Part shown: positions 17,629-26,872 of the stretch, piece after piece | Layout: each line of letters opens with the position of its first letter | Numbering within the stretch: position 1 is the stretch's first letter | Assembly (NCBI GenBank): GCA_022819825.1 | Contig: JAJEGM010000041.1 | Location: 1-60,705, forward strand | Direction: 5' to 3' | Source of the DNA: Acidimicrobiia bacterium | GTDB lineage: Bacteria; Actinomycetota; Acidimicrobiia; Acidimicrobiales; Bin134 | DNA: 60,705 bases | Translations under genes and position numbers: made by a program | Notes under the pieces: generated by a model | The model's database searches: none | What the model was told of the DNA's origin: nothing | What the model saw: only the letters and a program-made list of their open reading frames with translations

Positions 17629-18927
17629 TTAAACCTGCCTATCGATTTCCTCAATGGTCTCGAGAATGGCGGTCACGCCCTCGTCGATCTCCTCCTCGGC
17701 CACATCCAGCATCGGGGTGATACGCAGGGCGTTTCCGTATAGCCCCCCCTTGCCCACCAGAAGCCCCCGCCGCTTGCACCCTTCGAGCAGTTCGCCGGCC
17801 CGGCTGGCGTCGGGCTGAATCGAGCCCGGCTCCACTATCTCTATGGCCTGCATAAGCCCCTTGCCCCGCAGCTCGACGATCCACGGCGTCTGCTCGGCCA
17901 CTGGCCGAAGCGCATCGGCCAGCCGCTTGCCCATGCGCAGGGCGTTGCCCTGGAGGTCGTTTTCCCGCACGTAGTTCAAGGTGGCCAGCCCCGCCGCCGT
18001 CGACAGCGGGTTCCCGCCGAACGTGGAGAAGCTCAGGGCCTTGATCGTGTCCATGATCTCGGCTCGGGCCACGATGCCCGCCAGCGTGATTCCGTTGCCC
18101 ACGCCCTTGGCGAAGGTGAGCATGTCGGGCACGATGTCGTGGGCCTGGTAGCCCCAGAAGTGCTCGCCGGTGCGCCCCCAGCCGGTCTGCACCTCGTCGG
18201 TCACGAACAGGATCCCCCGGTTGGCCAGCACCTTGTGCATCGACCCGAAGAACCCGTCGGGCGGGGTGGCGAACCCGCCGACGCCCTGGATGGGCTCGGC
18301 GATGAGGCAGGCCACCGACCCGGTGGTCATCATGTCGAGAACCTGGGTGAGATCGTCGGTGCAGACCTCGGTGAACTCGTCGTCGTCCAGGTGCCGGAAT
18401 GGGCTGCGCAGCTGATAAGCCCCGTGTACGAAGTGTACCGAGAGGCCCGAGAGCGCGGTCGACGACCAGGAGGAGTGCGAGGTTATGGCCTGCGCGGTGA
18501 ACGAACGCCCGTGGTAGCTGTTGCGCATGGCCAGCACTTCGTTGGACTTTCGGTAGCTGGTGGCCAGCAAGATGGCGGTGTCGTTGGCCTCGCTGCCGGA
18601 GGTGGTGAAGAACACCCGGGCGTCGGGGATGCCGCTGATGGCCGCGATCTCCTCGGCCAGCTCGATCATCGGCTCGCACAGGTACAGCGTGGAGGTGTGC
18701 AGCACCTTGGACGCCTGCTCCTGGATGGCCGCGGTGACCGCGGGGTTGTTGTGCCCCACCATGGTGGTGAGCACGCCGCCGAAGAAGTCGAGGTACCGGT
18801 TCCCCTCCACGTCCCACACATAGCTCCCCTGGCCGCGCTCGATGCTGATGGGATCGGCGTAGAGCGGCTTGACGTATGAGGGAAGAATCGCCTGGTAGCG
18901 CTGGTGCAGATCGGCGTTGGTGGTCAC
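17629..18927 (-). CDS. Class III PLP aminotransferase, probable beta-alanine/beta-aminoisobutyrate transaminase
   Basis: The 432-residue protein resembles AGXT2-type omega-transaminases. The PLP site is seen as TSGSEAND (109-116), Asp244 in FVTDEVQTGWGRTG, and the Schiff-base Lys274 in TFAKGVGNG. The start is GTG at 18927. In context it should transaminate beta-alanine or beta-aminoisobutyrate to the semialdehyde consumed by MMSDH. Glyoxylate or pyruvate would be the usual acceptors of this group, but acceptor choice is not readable. It lies 47 bases downstream of the ureidopropionase gene. Confidence 0.9.
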   Translation of the reverse strand: MTTNADLHQRYQAILPSYVKPLYADPISIERGQGSYVWDVEGNRYLDFFGGVLTTMVGHNNPAVTAAIQEQASKVLHTSTLYLCEPMIELAEEIAAISGIPDARVFFTTSGSEANDTAILLATSYRKSNEVLAMRNSYHGRSFTAQAITSHSSWSSTALSGLSVHFVHGAYQLRSPFRHLDDDEFTEVCTDDLTQVLDMMTTGSVACLIAEPIQGVGGFATPPDGFFGSMHKVLANRGILFVTDEVQTGWGRTGEHFWGYQAHDIVPDMLTFAKGVGNGITLAGIVARAEIMDTIKALSFSTFGGNPLSTAAGLATLNYVRENDLQGNALRMGKRLADALRPVAEQTPWIVELRGKGLMQAIEIVEPGSIQPDASRAGELLEGCKRRGLLVGKGGLYGNALRITPMLDVAEEEIDEGVTAILETIEEIDRQV

Positions 18928-18975
18928 GGCTATCAGCCCACGAGATACTCGGCGACGGTGGTCACGGGATTCGGC

Positions 18976-19818
18976 TCACGCCTCGGTGAGGGGCCCGTAC
19001 ATGTCGGGGCGGCGATCTCGGTAGAAGGCCCACTGCGCTCGGGTCTCGTCGATCATGGCGAAGTCGAGGTCGCGGATCACCAGCTCCTCCTCCTGGTCAG
19101 ATGCAGGATCCTCCACGAACTGGCCGCGCGGGTTGGCGAAATACGACGTGCCGTAGAAGTCGTTGTCGCCCAGCGGCTCGATGCCCACCCGATTGATGGC
19201 CCCCACGAAGTACATGTTGGCCGCGGCCGACGCCGTCTGCTCCAGCTTCCACAGGTACGCCGACAGGCCCCGGCTGGTGGCCGAAGGGTTGAACACCACC
19301 TGGGCGCCGTTGAGGCCGAGGGCGCGCCAACCCTCAGGGAAGTGGCGGTCGTAGCAGATGTACACCCCGACCCTTCCCACTGCGGTTTCGAACACCGGAT
19401 AGCCGAGGTTGCCGGGACGGAAGTAGAACTTCTCCCAGAAGCCCTTCACCTGGGGGATATGGGTTTTGCGGTATTTGCCCAGGTAGGTGCCATCGGCGTC
19501 GATGACCGCGGCGGTGTTGTAGAGGATTCCCGGCTGCTCTTCCTCATACATCGGCAGCACCAGCACCATGTCGTGCTTGGCGGCGATCTCCTGGAACCGC
19601 TTGGTGGTGGGTCCGTCGGGGATGGCTTCGGCGTAGCTGTAGTAGTCGGCCTCCTGCACCTGGCAGAAGTAGGGCCCGTTGAAGAGCTCTTGGAAGCACA
19701 TCACCCGGGCTCCCGCCGCCGCGGCCTCAGTCACATACTTCTCGTGCAACTCGACCATGGACTCCTGATCACCAGCCCACGCGGCCTGCACGATTGCGGC
19801 CCTAACGACATCGGACAT
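18976..19818 (-). CDS. Nitrilase-superfamily beta-ureidopropionase
   Basis: A 280-residue carbon-nitrogen hydrolase with the Glu-Lys-Cys triad: Glu44 (CFQELFNGPY), Lys118 (GKYRKTHIP) and Cys155 (VYICYDRHFPE). The FNGPYF and KGFWEKFYFRPGN segments are typical of N-carbamoyl-beta-alanine or N-carbamoyl-putrescine amidases. Together with dihydropyrimidinase the likely role is release of CO2 and NH3 from N-carbamoyl-beta-amino acids. GGGAGG lies six bases before the ATG. It is the promoter-proximal gene of the pyrimidine cluster. Confidence 0.9.
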   Translation of the reverse strand: MSDVVRAAIVQAAWAGDQESMVELHEKYVTEAAAAGARVMCFQELFNGPYFCQVQEADYYSYAEAIPDGPTTKRFQEIAAKHDMVLVLPMYEEEQPGILYNTAAVIDADGTYLGKYRKTHIPQVKGFWEKFYFRPGNLGYPVFETAVGRVGVYICYDRHFPEGWRALGLNGAQVVFNPSATSRGLSAYLWKLEQTASAAANMYFVGAINRVGIEPLGDNDFYGTSYFANPRGQFVEDPASDQEEELVIRDLDFAMIDETRAQWAFYRDRRPDMYGPLTEA

Positions 19819-19852
19819 GGGGCGCCTCCCAAGCTCTCTTTGCGGCCCTTTC

Positions 19853-19896
19853 GGGGGTTAAATGCCCGACAGCGCTGACTTAAGGAATAAACCCCC
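19853..19896. promoter_or_regulatory. Inverted repeat upstream of the pyrimidine operon (possible operator)
   Basis: GGGGGTT at 19853-19859 and AACCCCC at 19890-19896 form a perfect 7-bp inverted repeat 30 bases apart, lying between the candidate promoter and the ureidopropionase start. The spacer contains a second small palindrome (AGCGCT). It could bind a repressor or form a leader stem; its function is not known. Confidence 0.35.
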
Positions 19897-19898
19897 GA

Positions 19899-19927
19899 TT
19901 ATTATCGAACTCAGCACTCCACCGCAA
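19899..19927 (-). promoter_or_regulatory. Candidate sigma70-type promoter for the pyrimidine operon
   Basis: On the minus strand TTGCGG (19922-19927) is followed after 15-17 bases by GATAAT/TAATAA (19899-19906). It is the only AT-rich hexamer in the 165-base gap between the AT-rich gene and beta-ureidopropionase. Spacing and consensus are imperfect, so this is tentative. Confidence 0.3.
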
Positions 19928-19983
19928 GAGCCTCTTCAGCCCAATGATAACCCGTATCGACGACACACCCTCACCCTCTCCAC

Positions 19984-22599
19984 TCACGCACCCCCTATCC
20001 ACACCTGAAAGGAATAGCCCTCTTCAAGCCACGAGTCCTCATAATGTGGACGAGTGAACAGCAACCGCACACCTCCAGGCTGCAAGAGATTGGGGACAGG
20101 AATCCTGTCCACAGCAACATACTCTTGTACTCTGGTGGCGCTGGAGTAACCAGTTGTGAAAAGAACAGCCCTTTTTACATCACTTACAACGCCATTTCTG
20201 TCAACAATAGCAACGTAGGCTCGAAGATCATCAATGGCCTGGTAGCCAATGGGAGCACTCAAGGTTGGGTGCGAATCAGGAGTGTCAATGTAAGCGTAGA
20301 GATCTACAAAGCCAGCGGGTGTTTCAAAATCATAACAATATTCTTCAGTTCTCAGTCGCAAATGGACATCGTCCGCCTGGATATCTTCCAGGCGTAGCCC
20401 ACAAGGTAAGTCACCATAGGTAGCCACAAAGGTATCGATACTGACATGCTGATAGATTTTGAAATACCTATCAGTAATATATCCTTCATAGTCCCCCCAC
20501 CAATACGAACTCTCCTCTAAGCGAGCGTCTGCTTCCTTTTCGTACACTGAGCCTACTGCAAAATGAGCAATGCGGAACGATCGACTGATATCAACCTTCT
20601 CCGACAAGGTCGCTGAAACGTTGAATTCAAATTCTGAGTTAGAAGCACTCCCTTCCCAACCACCAATATAGATTTCAAATGGAGCACGTTCTCCTGGTTG
20701 GATGGTCAATGGCCACGCCCAAAAGTTTTCAGTATCTACGTTGTTCGCTCTCACTATCCTTACTACCACATCGCGGGCGAACAGCCGATCTGACACATTG
20801 TGAATCAATCCCCGCACAAATCCATCATCTGCTGAAACTGTGAAGGGATCAATAAGAATTGACTCTGTAAGCATTGGATATGACTGGAAATCATTGAACA
20901 AGCCATAATATCCCAATGGGACATCAAATGTGTGAGCTCGGGCACTCCCAATAATTTTATAGTCTTCTTTCGTCAAACCACCAGACCGGTCGCAGGACCC
21001 CGATGACCAACCCCTGTGTTCTTCTAAATTTATATCATTCTGGCTAACTGCCCGTAATCGGTTCGATAAGGGCTCCATCGAATCTGCTTTACCAACCCAC
21101 GTTTGGACGCCAGTGCGGCGAGAAAAAGCAGATGTCTCAGTCATACCTGTTATTTCCGCATAGATCTCCGGCGTTGTCCTTATCGCAAATGTTGGGTCGA
21201 TTCCACCTGAGTCGAAATTGATAAACGAGGTTTGTGGTGCAACGATCCGCCTTCGCGTTCCGTCACTATCCTCATCAAATTCCACTTTAAATGGAATCGA
21301 TTCTATCACATCCAATACGCGATTTGATTCAGTTATAGCCCGAAAAACTCGAATATTATTTACTTCAACGTGGAGTTTCTCATCGTAGTGCTGCGGGAAT
21401 ACACGTTCAGGTATATAGTACAAATCGGAATGTTGGAGCATGGAGAATTCAGATACAATGGCATCTAAGTCCACGCTGTCCACCAACACACTTGGATACG
21501 CCTGTTCAAATGACTCTCTACTTATAAGATGATGTTCAGGGCCTCGAGACCAATTCTCCCACTCCTCAAACTCGTATAGACGTTCATCAAATGTCATCAA
21601 GTACAAGGGGCGGTTTCCCGTTAAAGTCCCCGACCTATTGAAGTCATTACCAAAGGCTCGACTAACATCTACATCGGTTGAAAAATTGTAAGTGACATTG
21701 GCCAGAACATTGCCTGCAGGCTCACGCCTAAGAGTCCGAACTTCTTGATATCCCCATGGAGATATACGTTCGTTCTTAGTCCTAAAGTGAGGCGAGTCTA
21801 TCGGAAGTCGACTAGGCACCCAATCAATAGCTATCTCAAAAGGAGCACGTTCGCCGGGCATGACTGTTAGTGGCCACTGCCAAGTAGCGCCGTCAGCACC
21901 ATCCAAGGATTCAAGAGTGACAACAACATCTCTTGCAAACATTTTGTCAGAAAGATTGCGTACGAACCCTCGCGCCACACATTCCCTTATGTCAAATGAC
22001 TCAACAATCAATTCATCTCGAGGTTCAGCCGGAACCTCAATGTCAAATGCATAAAAGTAGGAGTCAGGAATGTTGTTATAATCTTCAATCAATGGTCTTT
22101 CGACACGAATTGTCCCATCCTCTGTAAGAATACCGACATGAAAATGCTCTTCATCCTCCCATGGCTCCACCACTTGTATCTCTTCTTCTAGCTCACTTTC
22201 TGGATCTAAGGCAAAAAATTCAGCTTCAGGAGCATACGGTTCTCTATTTTTTTCAGATGTGGAACTTTTGCTGATTGCTTCTTCAGATTCAACATCTTGC
22301 GCACTTACCAGATAACCGTTAGAGAACTCTGATGTTGCGTTTGGTGGCAACGGAGTCGGGATTGAAACAGGTGTCTCTTCCACTGGTTGCAAACTAGGCG
22401 AGCCTGTAGGTGCGACCACTTCGGCAGCAGACTCTTCAATCGTATTTTGTGGAATCCCATCACTCTGCGATTCAGGCAGTTTAGAACCGCAGTAGGTCAT
22501 CATAACAACCATGAAAACTACGGCTGCAAGCGCAGTCCTCCAATTTGAGATCCAGTTTCCTCCGTTCTGTGCCAGATTGGCTCTAGGTCTGGTATTCAC
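19984..22599 (-). CDS. AT-rich secreted/membrane-anchored protein with duplicated FxLYD-like domain
   Basis: I do not recognise this 871-residue protein as a named family. The N-terminus has one hydrophobic stretch (about 20-36) ending at Cys37, possibly a membrane anchor or an imperfect lipobox. A Ser/Glu/Pro-rich, very acidic region follows to about residue 160. Two internal repeats at about 205-340 and 590-720 share the pattern GFVRxxSDxxFARDVVV, then PLTxxPGERAPFEI, then DVSR/DISR; this recalls FxLYD-type extracellular domains. The start is a GTG at 22599, seven bases after the upstream gene's stop, with AGGAG upstream. GC is roughly 40-48%, far below its surroundings, and codons are unlike its neighbours, which suggests acquisition by transfer. 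It probably acts outside the membrane together with the Fn3 protein encoded next to it. Confidence 0.8.
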   Translation of the reverse strand: MNTRPRANLAQNGGNWISNWRTALAAVVFMVVMMTYCGSKLPESQSDGIPQNTIEESAAEVVAPTGSPSLQPVEETPVSIPTPLPPNATSEFSNGYLVSAQDVESEEAISKSSTSEKNREPYAPEAEFFALDPESELEEEIQVVEPWEDEEHFHVGILTEDGTIRVERPLIEDYNNIPDSYFYAFDIEVPAEPRDELIVESFDIRECVARGFVRNLSDKMFARDVVVTLESLDGADGATWQWPLTVMPGERAPFEIAIDWVPSRLPIDSPHFRTKNERISPWGYQEVRTLRREPAGNVLANVTYNFSTDVDVSRAFGNDFNRSGTLTGNRPLYLMTFDERLYEFEEWENWSRGPEHHLISRESFEQAYPSVLVDSVDLDAIVSEFSMLQHSDLYYIPERVFPQHYDEKLHVEVNNIRVFRAITESNRVLDVIESIPFKVEFDEDSDGTRRRIVAPQTSFINFDSGGIDPTFAIRTTPEIYAEITGMTETSAFSRRTGVQTWVGKADSMEPLSNRLRAVSQNDINLEEHRGWSSGSCDRSGGLTKEDYKIIGSARAHTFDVPLGYYGLFNDFQSYPMLTESILIDPFTVSADDGFVRGLIHNVSDRLFARDVVVRIVRANNVDTENFWAWPLTIQPGERAPFEIYIGGWEGSASNSEFEFNVSATLSEKVDISRSFRIAHFAVGSVYEKEADARLEESSYWWGDYEGYITDRYFKIYQHVSIDTFVATYGDLPCGLRLEDIQADDVHLRLRTEEYCYDFETPAGFVDLYAYIDTPDSHPTLSAPIGYQAIDDLRAYVAIVDRNGVVSDVKRAVLFTTGYSSATRVQEYVAVDRIPVPNLLQPGGVRLLFTRPHYEDSWLEEGYSFQVWIGGA

Positions 22600-23935
22600 A
22601 ACACCTTCATACTCCTACCCAATCGCAAAAGACGACAGATTGTCCAAAGAATCGAAACGTATCGCAATGCTCAACTTGCAATTTGTGTCTATCTTCCGCG
22701 GTCCCACCATCTCGGAAGGGAACTGAGTCATCGTACCAACCTTCAACGATTGTGTTCCCATTCATGAAACTGTGATTTTCAATCTTTTCTCCAAATGGCT
22801 TGTATAATTCTTCTGCACAATCCATAGCTGCTATTCTCGGGTCTTTAGACTCAGGCGACACATCTCGGCCGGGACTGCATCGGACTACATCATTTTGGAT
22901 TACGGATCGGTATATGGTCTTGTCGCTTGAAACAGTGTCAGAAGGCCAATATTGATAGCTGTTGGAACGAGGCCATTCGCGAGGCCAGACTGCAAACCTT
23001 GTATTCGTTAGAGTATCGGTAAAAGACAGGAAGGCCATAGGTACAGGTGTAGCACTTGCTGTCCAGTCAATCTCATCTTCTTTCACTTGTTGACTGTCTG
23101 AAGAGTCGGCAGATTTAGAGATTATATATTCGTAATCTGAAGGGTAGCCTTCGGCAGCTTCTAAGTCGTAGAGAAAGCATGGCATCGTCAGTTGGCTTGA
23201 TTTCCATCGACATGTCCGCTGTTGAATACCGCCCTCTACTTGAGATGCTGTATCTACACTTCGAATGTTCAAATTTACTGACTGATAAATGCTGTCTGGG
23301 TCGCCTATATATGTCTTGTAACATTTTTCATTCTCGCTTGGAGTATCGCACGCAGACCACATTTTGATGGCCTTTTTGATTCCCGCGTCATCTGCTGACA
23401 ACTTGCAATGCTCACCCAATAAGTAGGATGCCACACGGAGACCGCCTTCCCTAATATCTGCTCTTTGAGCATGATTTAACTGTTTGGTAATGTCCCAAGG
23501 ATCCAGCTGCCAAAGCCCAACCCCGGGACTCCAATGTGCTCGGAGATATCCTGCCGTATCCATGTGGGAAAACAATCTCTCATTCAAACTCCTAGTCTTT
23601 TTCTTCACTTCTCCATTTTCCATATAAGTATGAGTCTGCATTTGCCAATTCAAATTATCCCATCGCGAAAGGGTCATTGGTGATGGGGCCCTGCTTCGGT
23701 GTTGTCCATCATTCAATTCATGGGAAGGCAGCATGAGCATAATTGCTGCAAGTTTTTTCTCGTCTATAGTTGTTTGGCAGCTATTCCACATGTTGGTGGG
23801 TGTTTTTATATATTGGTCTATCGCCGTCTTAGCGGCGTAGGCCACCCCTTTTATTGTTCCCTCCGTGAAATAGTATATTCCGTCATTTGAAATAAACCCG
23901 TCGGGTATCTTTGGGAGTGTTTTGATGTCGCAAGT
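19984..23935. other. Low-GC compositional island
   Basis: Hand counts of sampled lines give 35-50% GC across this stretch, against about 60-68% on both sides. The right boundary falls inside the Fn3-protein gene, at the end of its last Fn3 repeat near 23900-23950. The left boundary is the gene end at 19984. No flanking repeats, integrase or tRNA were seen at the edges. Confidence 0.75.
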
Positions 23936-26746
23936 GGCACTTGTAGTCCACCCCATGGGGGTCCAGGCCTGGACTGCTACTTCGTAGGTGGTCTCCTCAG
24001 CGAGCCCGGTGAAGGTGTGGGAGGTAGCGTTGGTGGCGATCCATTCGGGGTCCGTGTGTTTCCGGTCGCGGGCTATGCGGTAGTAGGCGGCTCCGTTGTC
24101 GGTCCAGCGTACGGTGCCGTCGGTGTCAGCGGTTTGTGGGCATTGGTGGACTTCCAGGTCGGCAGGCGCGGTTTGGCAGTGGGGGACGTGCCCGAGGACT
24201 TGCCAGCTCTGCCCGCTGTCGGCGCTCTTCCATACCGTGATCCAGTGGATGGTGTTCGGCTGGAGGCCCGTGAGGGTCGCTCCTGTGGTGCCTTTGGCAA
24301 AGGTCTTTGTGCCCAGGTATTGGAAGTTGCCGTTCTGGTCGATGAGCGTTCTGGCTATCCGCCATTGGTAGTCCCCGTTGGGGTCGTCCCATTCGATGTC
24401 GATGGTGCTGGTGGTATTGGCCTTGCATTCGACCGTGGAGGTGGTGTGATCGTCGGTTGCGCCGCCGCTCTCAGGCTTGTATTCCACCCCGTTGTCAGAT
24501 GCCTCTTTGGCCTTTGCGATAGTGCCCGCCCTGAGCTGCACGGTGTATTGCATGCCGGGTTTGAGATCGGTGAAGGTGTGGGAATTGCCAGTGGACACCA
24601 CGATCTCCCACTCGCCGCCCCCCGAGGCCCCAGACGCGCCCGATGAGCCCGCGGGGCTGACTCTCGCCAGGTAGATCTCTGCACCGTCGACGGGTTGCCA
24701 TTGGATGGTGAGGGTGTTACCCCCGGTGGTGTGCCCGGTCAGCACTGGGGTGTCGAGGTGTTTGGTGTAGCAACGGGACGCTGGGTTCACTTTGTGCCAT
24801 TTCTCGTCTTTTCCGTACCACCACAGGTGGATCTCATAGGCTGTGCCTTTGGCCAGACCGGTGAACTCGGTGCTGTTCCCCTCGTACACTGTCCTGTAGT
24901 TGGCCCAGGAGCTGCCGGTCCAGATGGCCGCGTACCAGTATTGGGCCTCGTCTATGGGCGCCCATTGGAGCACGACGCTGTCAGACGTGGTCTGGTCGCA
25001 GTCCACCCCCGCCGCCGAGGTCACGCACCGGACCGTCGCAGCCTGCCCCCAGCCCTTCTCGCCGCCCGACTGCACGGTGACCGTGTGCATCGTGCCCGCC
25101 GCCAGCCCGGCGAACACACGGACCACACTCGCCGCATCGGGGGCGGGCTCGATGTCGTCGGTCCAGGCCCCGCCGCCGATCCTCGCCCGATACTTTGTCG
25201 CCCCCGTCACCTTCGGCCACGACGCCGACACGCTGTTGGAGGTCGCCGTACACGACAGAGCCGGCGCCGCGATGTCGGCCAGGGTGGTGCAGTACACGCC
25301 TGCGAAGTGCTGGGCCTTGCCGCCCTTGACCGCCAGCACGCTCACCCAGTACCTCGTGGACGCAGCCAGACCGCCGAACACCACTGTGGTGGATGTAGTG
25401 CGCATCTGGGTCTGCGCGCTGTTCGGCACGGCCAGCTGGACCTTCGCCGAATAGCTGTCCGCGCCCTCCACCTCATCCCAGGAGAACCTGATCTGGGTGG
25501 GGGAAGCCTCGCACTCCAAGCCCGTGGGCGCCGGCAGGACCGACGCCGGAGTCGTGCAGCTAGCCGTGCCGGTCTGGCCCCAGCCCGCGGTGTTCCACCC
25601 CTGCACCCGCACCGTATAGGCCGTGGAGTCCGCCAGATTCGAGAACACGTGCGACAGCCCCGAAGCCGACGCCCACCCGCTGCCCCTCGACACCCGGTAC
25701 CGGGTCGCGCCCCTGACCGATTCCCAGCTCGCCGTGATCGTGCTCGCCGTCGCAGTACACAACACAACAGGCGCCGCAGGCGGCGCCGTCGTCGTACACA
25801 CCGCGCTGGGATGCACCTGATTCCACACACCTGTGGGCGACGCCCGCCACCAGAAAAAGAACGTATAGTCCACGTTCGCCGCCAACCCGGTGAAAACCGT
25901 CGACAGCGTCGACCCCGCCAACGCCCTGCCGTCCACATACTGATTCCCGACCGTCGCCCGGCCCACATACCACTGATGCACCCTCGAATCGGCCTTCCAA
26001 TACAACTGCACCCCGCTCGCCGACACCGCCCCGCAAACCGGCGGGCCCACCGCGGTGGTGCAGTACACCCCCGAGTAATACTGGGCCACACCCCCCACAT
26101 TCGAGTGCACCCCGATGTAATACGTCGTAGAAGACGACAAACCCGAAAACACCGCCGACGTCCCCGAAGTCTTCCTCACCGTCTGGCCGCCCCGCCCCGA
26201 CCCCAACTGCAACTTCGCCGTATACCCATCAGCCCCCGACACCGCGTTCCACGAGAACACGATCACCGAAGCCGTCACCGAACACGACAACCCCGTCGGC
26301 CCCGGAAGAATCTGGGCGCTCCCGCACACAGATCTGCCCGCGCACATCGCCAAACCCCCGAACCCCTCAGGCGCAGGACCCTCCACCGCCTCCACCTCAA
26401 CCGGCGCCTCCAAAAAACCGCCCCCGAACACCTCAGCAACCGGGCCCGGCTCCCCGTCCTGGCCTGAAACCGGACCGGGCACACCCGACTCGTCCAAACG
26501 GCCCAAACCCTCATCCAACGGGCCATCCAAAGGAGGCGAACCCGGCTCCGCCTCAATCTCTGTGAACCCGTCTTCCCCGCCCCCCAGAGCGCCGTCGACC
26601 TGCCCCGCCACCAACCCGCCACCAACACCCGAAGGCGGCTCGACCCCAACCGGCAAACCCACCCCAGACTGCGCCCCAACAGGCACCCCCACCCCAACCG
26701 ACACCAACAACCACACCAACACCACAGCCAGCAAACGCCTGCCCAT
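22607..26746 (-). CDS. Secreted multi-Fn3 protein with AT-rich C-terminal lysozyme-like domain
   Basis: The 1379-residue protein begins with a signal peptide (MGRRLLAVVLVWLLVSVG, cleavage near VGAQS) and a Gly/Pro/acidic segment to about 145. Around eight or nine fibronectin type III-like repeats follow to about 935, each with a W/Y core, a GL...T.Y motif and a closing Cys-Thr-Thr. From about 938 on, both composition and sequence style change: codons become AT-rich and the domain is predominantly helical. It contains LPSHEL (Glu1010) and, 70 residues later, SPGVGLWQLDPW (Gln1080), which recalls the catalytic Glu and GLxQ motif of lytic transglycosylases. The assignment of the end domain is inference. 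Likely a surface or envelope-remodelling protein. Its stop lies seven bases before the next gene. Confidence 0.82.
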   Translation of the reverse strand: MGRRLLAVVLVWLLVSVGVGVPVGAQSGVGLPVGVEPPSGVGGGLVAGQVDGALGGGEDGFTEIEAEPGSPPLDGPLDEGLGRLDESGVPGPVSGQDGEPGPVAEVFGGGFLEAPVEVEAVEGPAPEGFGGLAMCAGRSVCGSAQILPGPTGLSCSVTASVIVFSWNAVSGADGYTAKLQLGSGRGGQTVRKTSGTSAVFSGLSSSTTYYIGVHSNVGGVAQYYSGVYCTTAVGPPVCGAVSASGVQLYWKADSRVHQWYVGRATVGNQYVDGRALAGSTLSTVFTGLAANVDYTFFFWWRASPTGVWNQVHPSAVCTTTAPPAAPVVLCTATASTITASWESVRGATRYRVSRGSGWASASGLSHVFSNLADSTAYTVRVQGWNTAGWGQTGTASCTTPASVLPAPTGLECEASPTQIRFSWDEVEGADSYSAKVQLAVPNSAQTQMRTTSTTVVFGGLAASTRYWVSVLAVKGGKAQHFAGVYCTTLADIAAPALSCTATSNSVSASWPKVTGATKYRARIGGGAWTDDIEPAPDAASVVRVFAGLAAGTMHTVTVQSGGEKGWGQAATVRCVTSAAGVDCDQTTSDSVVLQWAPIDEAQYWYAAIWTGSSWANYRTVYEGNSTEFTGLAKGTAYEIHLWWYGKDEKWHKVNPASRCYTKHLDTPVLTGHTTGGNTLTIQWQPVDGAEIYLARVSPAGSSGASGASGGGEWEIVVSTGNSHTFTDLKPGMQYTVQLRAGTIAKAKEASDNGVEYKPESGGATDDHTTSTVECKANTTSTIDIEWDDPNGDYQWRIARTLIDQNGNFQYLGTKTFAKGTTGATLTGLQPNTIHWITVWKSADSGQSWQVLGHVPHCQTAPADLEVHQCPQTADTDGTVRWTDNGAAYYRIARDRKHTDPEWIATNATSHTFTGLAEETTYEVAVQAWTPMGWTTSATCDIKTLPKIPDGFISNDGIYYFTEGTIKGVAYAAKTAIDQYIKTPTNMWNSCQTTIDEKKLAAIMLMLPSHELNDGQHRSRAPSPMTLSRWDNLNWQMQTHTYMENGEVKKKTRSLNERLFSHMDTAGYLRAHWSPGVGLWQLDPWDITKQLNHAQRADIREGGLRVASYLLGEHCKLSADDAGIKKAIKMWSACDTPSENEKCYKTYIGDPDSIYQSVNLNIRSVDTASQVEGGIQQRTCRWKSSQLTMPCFLYDLEAAEGYPSDYEYIISKSADSSDSQQVKEDEIDWTASATPVPMAFLSFTDTLTNTRFAVWPREWPRSNSYQYWPSDTVSSDKTIYRSVIQNDVVRCSPGRDVSPESKDPRIAAMDCAEELYKPFGEKIENHSFMNGNTIVEGWYDDSVPFRDGGTAEDRHKLQVEHCDTFRFFGQSVVFCDWVGV

Positions 26747-26872
26747 ACGCCCAAATGGTATCTACAGCCGACCCAACCCCAGCGTCACCCCCAGCAGACC
26801 CGGCGCGACGACACGGTTACCCACCCCACTAGGGCCGCCGCTAGTTCCACCCTCTAACTGGGAGCGAAATCT
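26747..26872. other. Intergenic gap without recognised features
   Basis: These 126 bases separate the Rieske oxygenase stop from the Fn3-protein start. I see no gene, no convincing promoter hexamers and no hairpin with a T-run. The Fn3 gene must start its own transcript here or be read through from another promoter. Confidence 0.5.

Noticed and set aside
24695-26467. A 590-codon Arg-rich open frame on the plus strand
   Set aside because: It is antisense to the Fn3 repeats; the translation becomes almost pure Arg/Pro/His, an artefact of GC-rich antisense codons.
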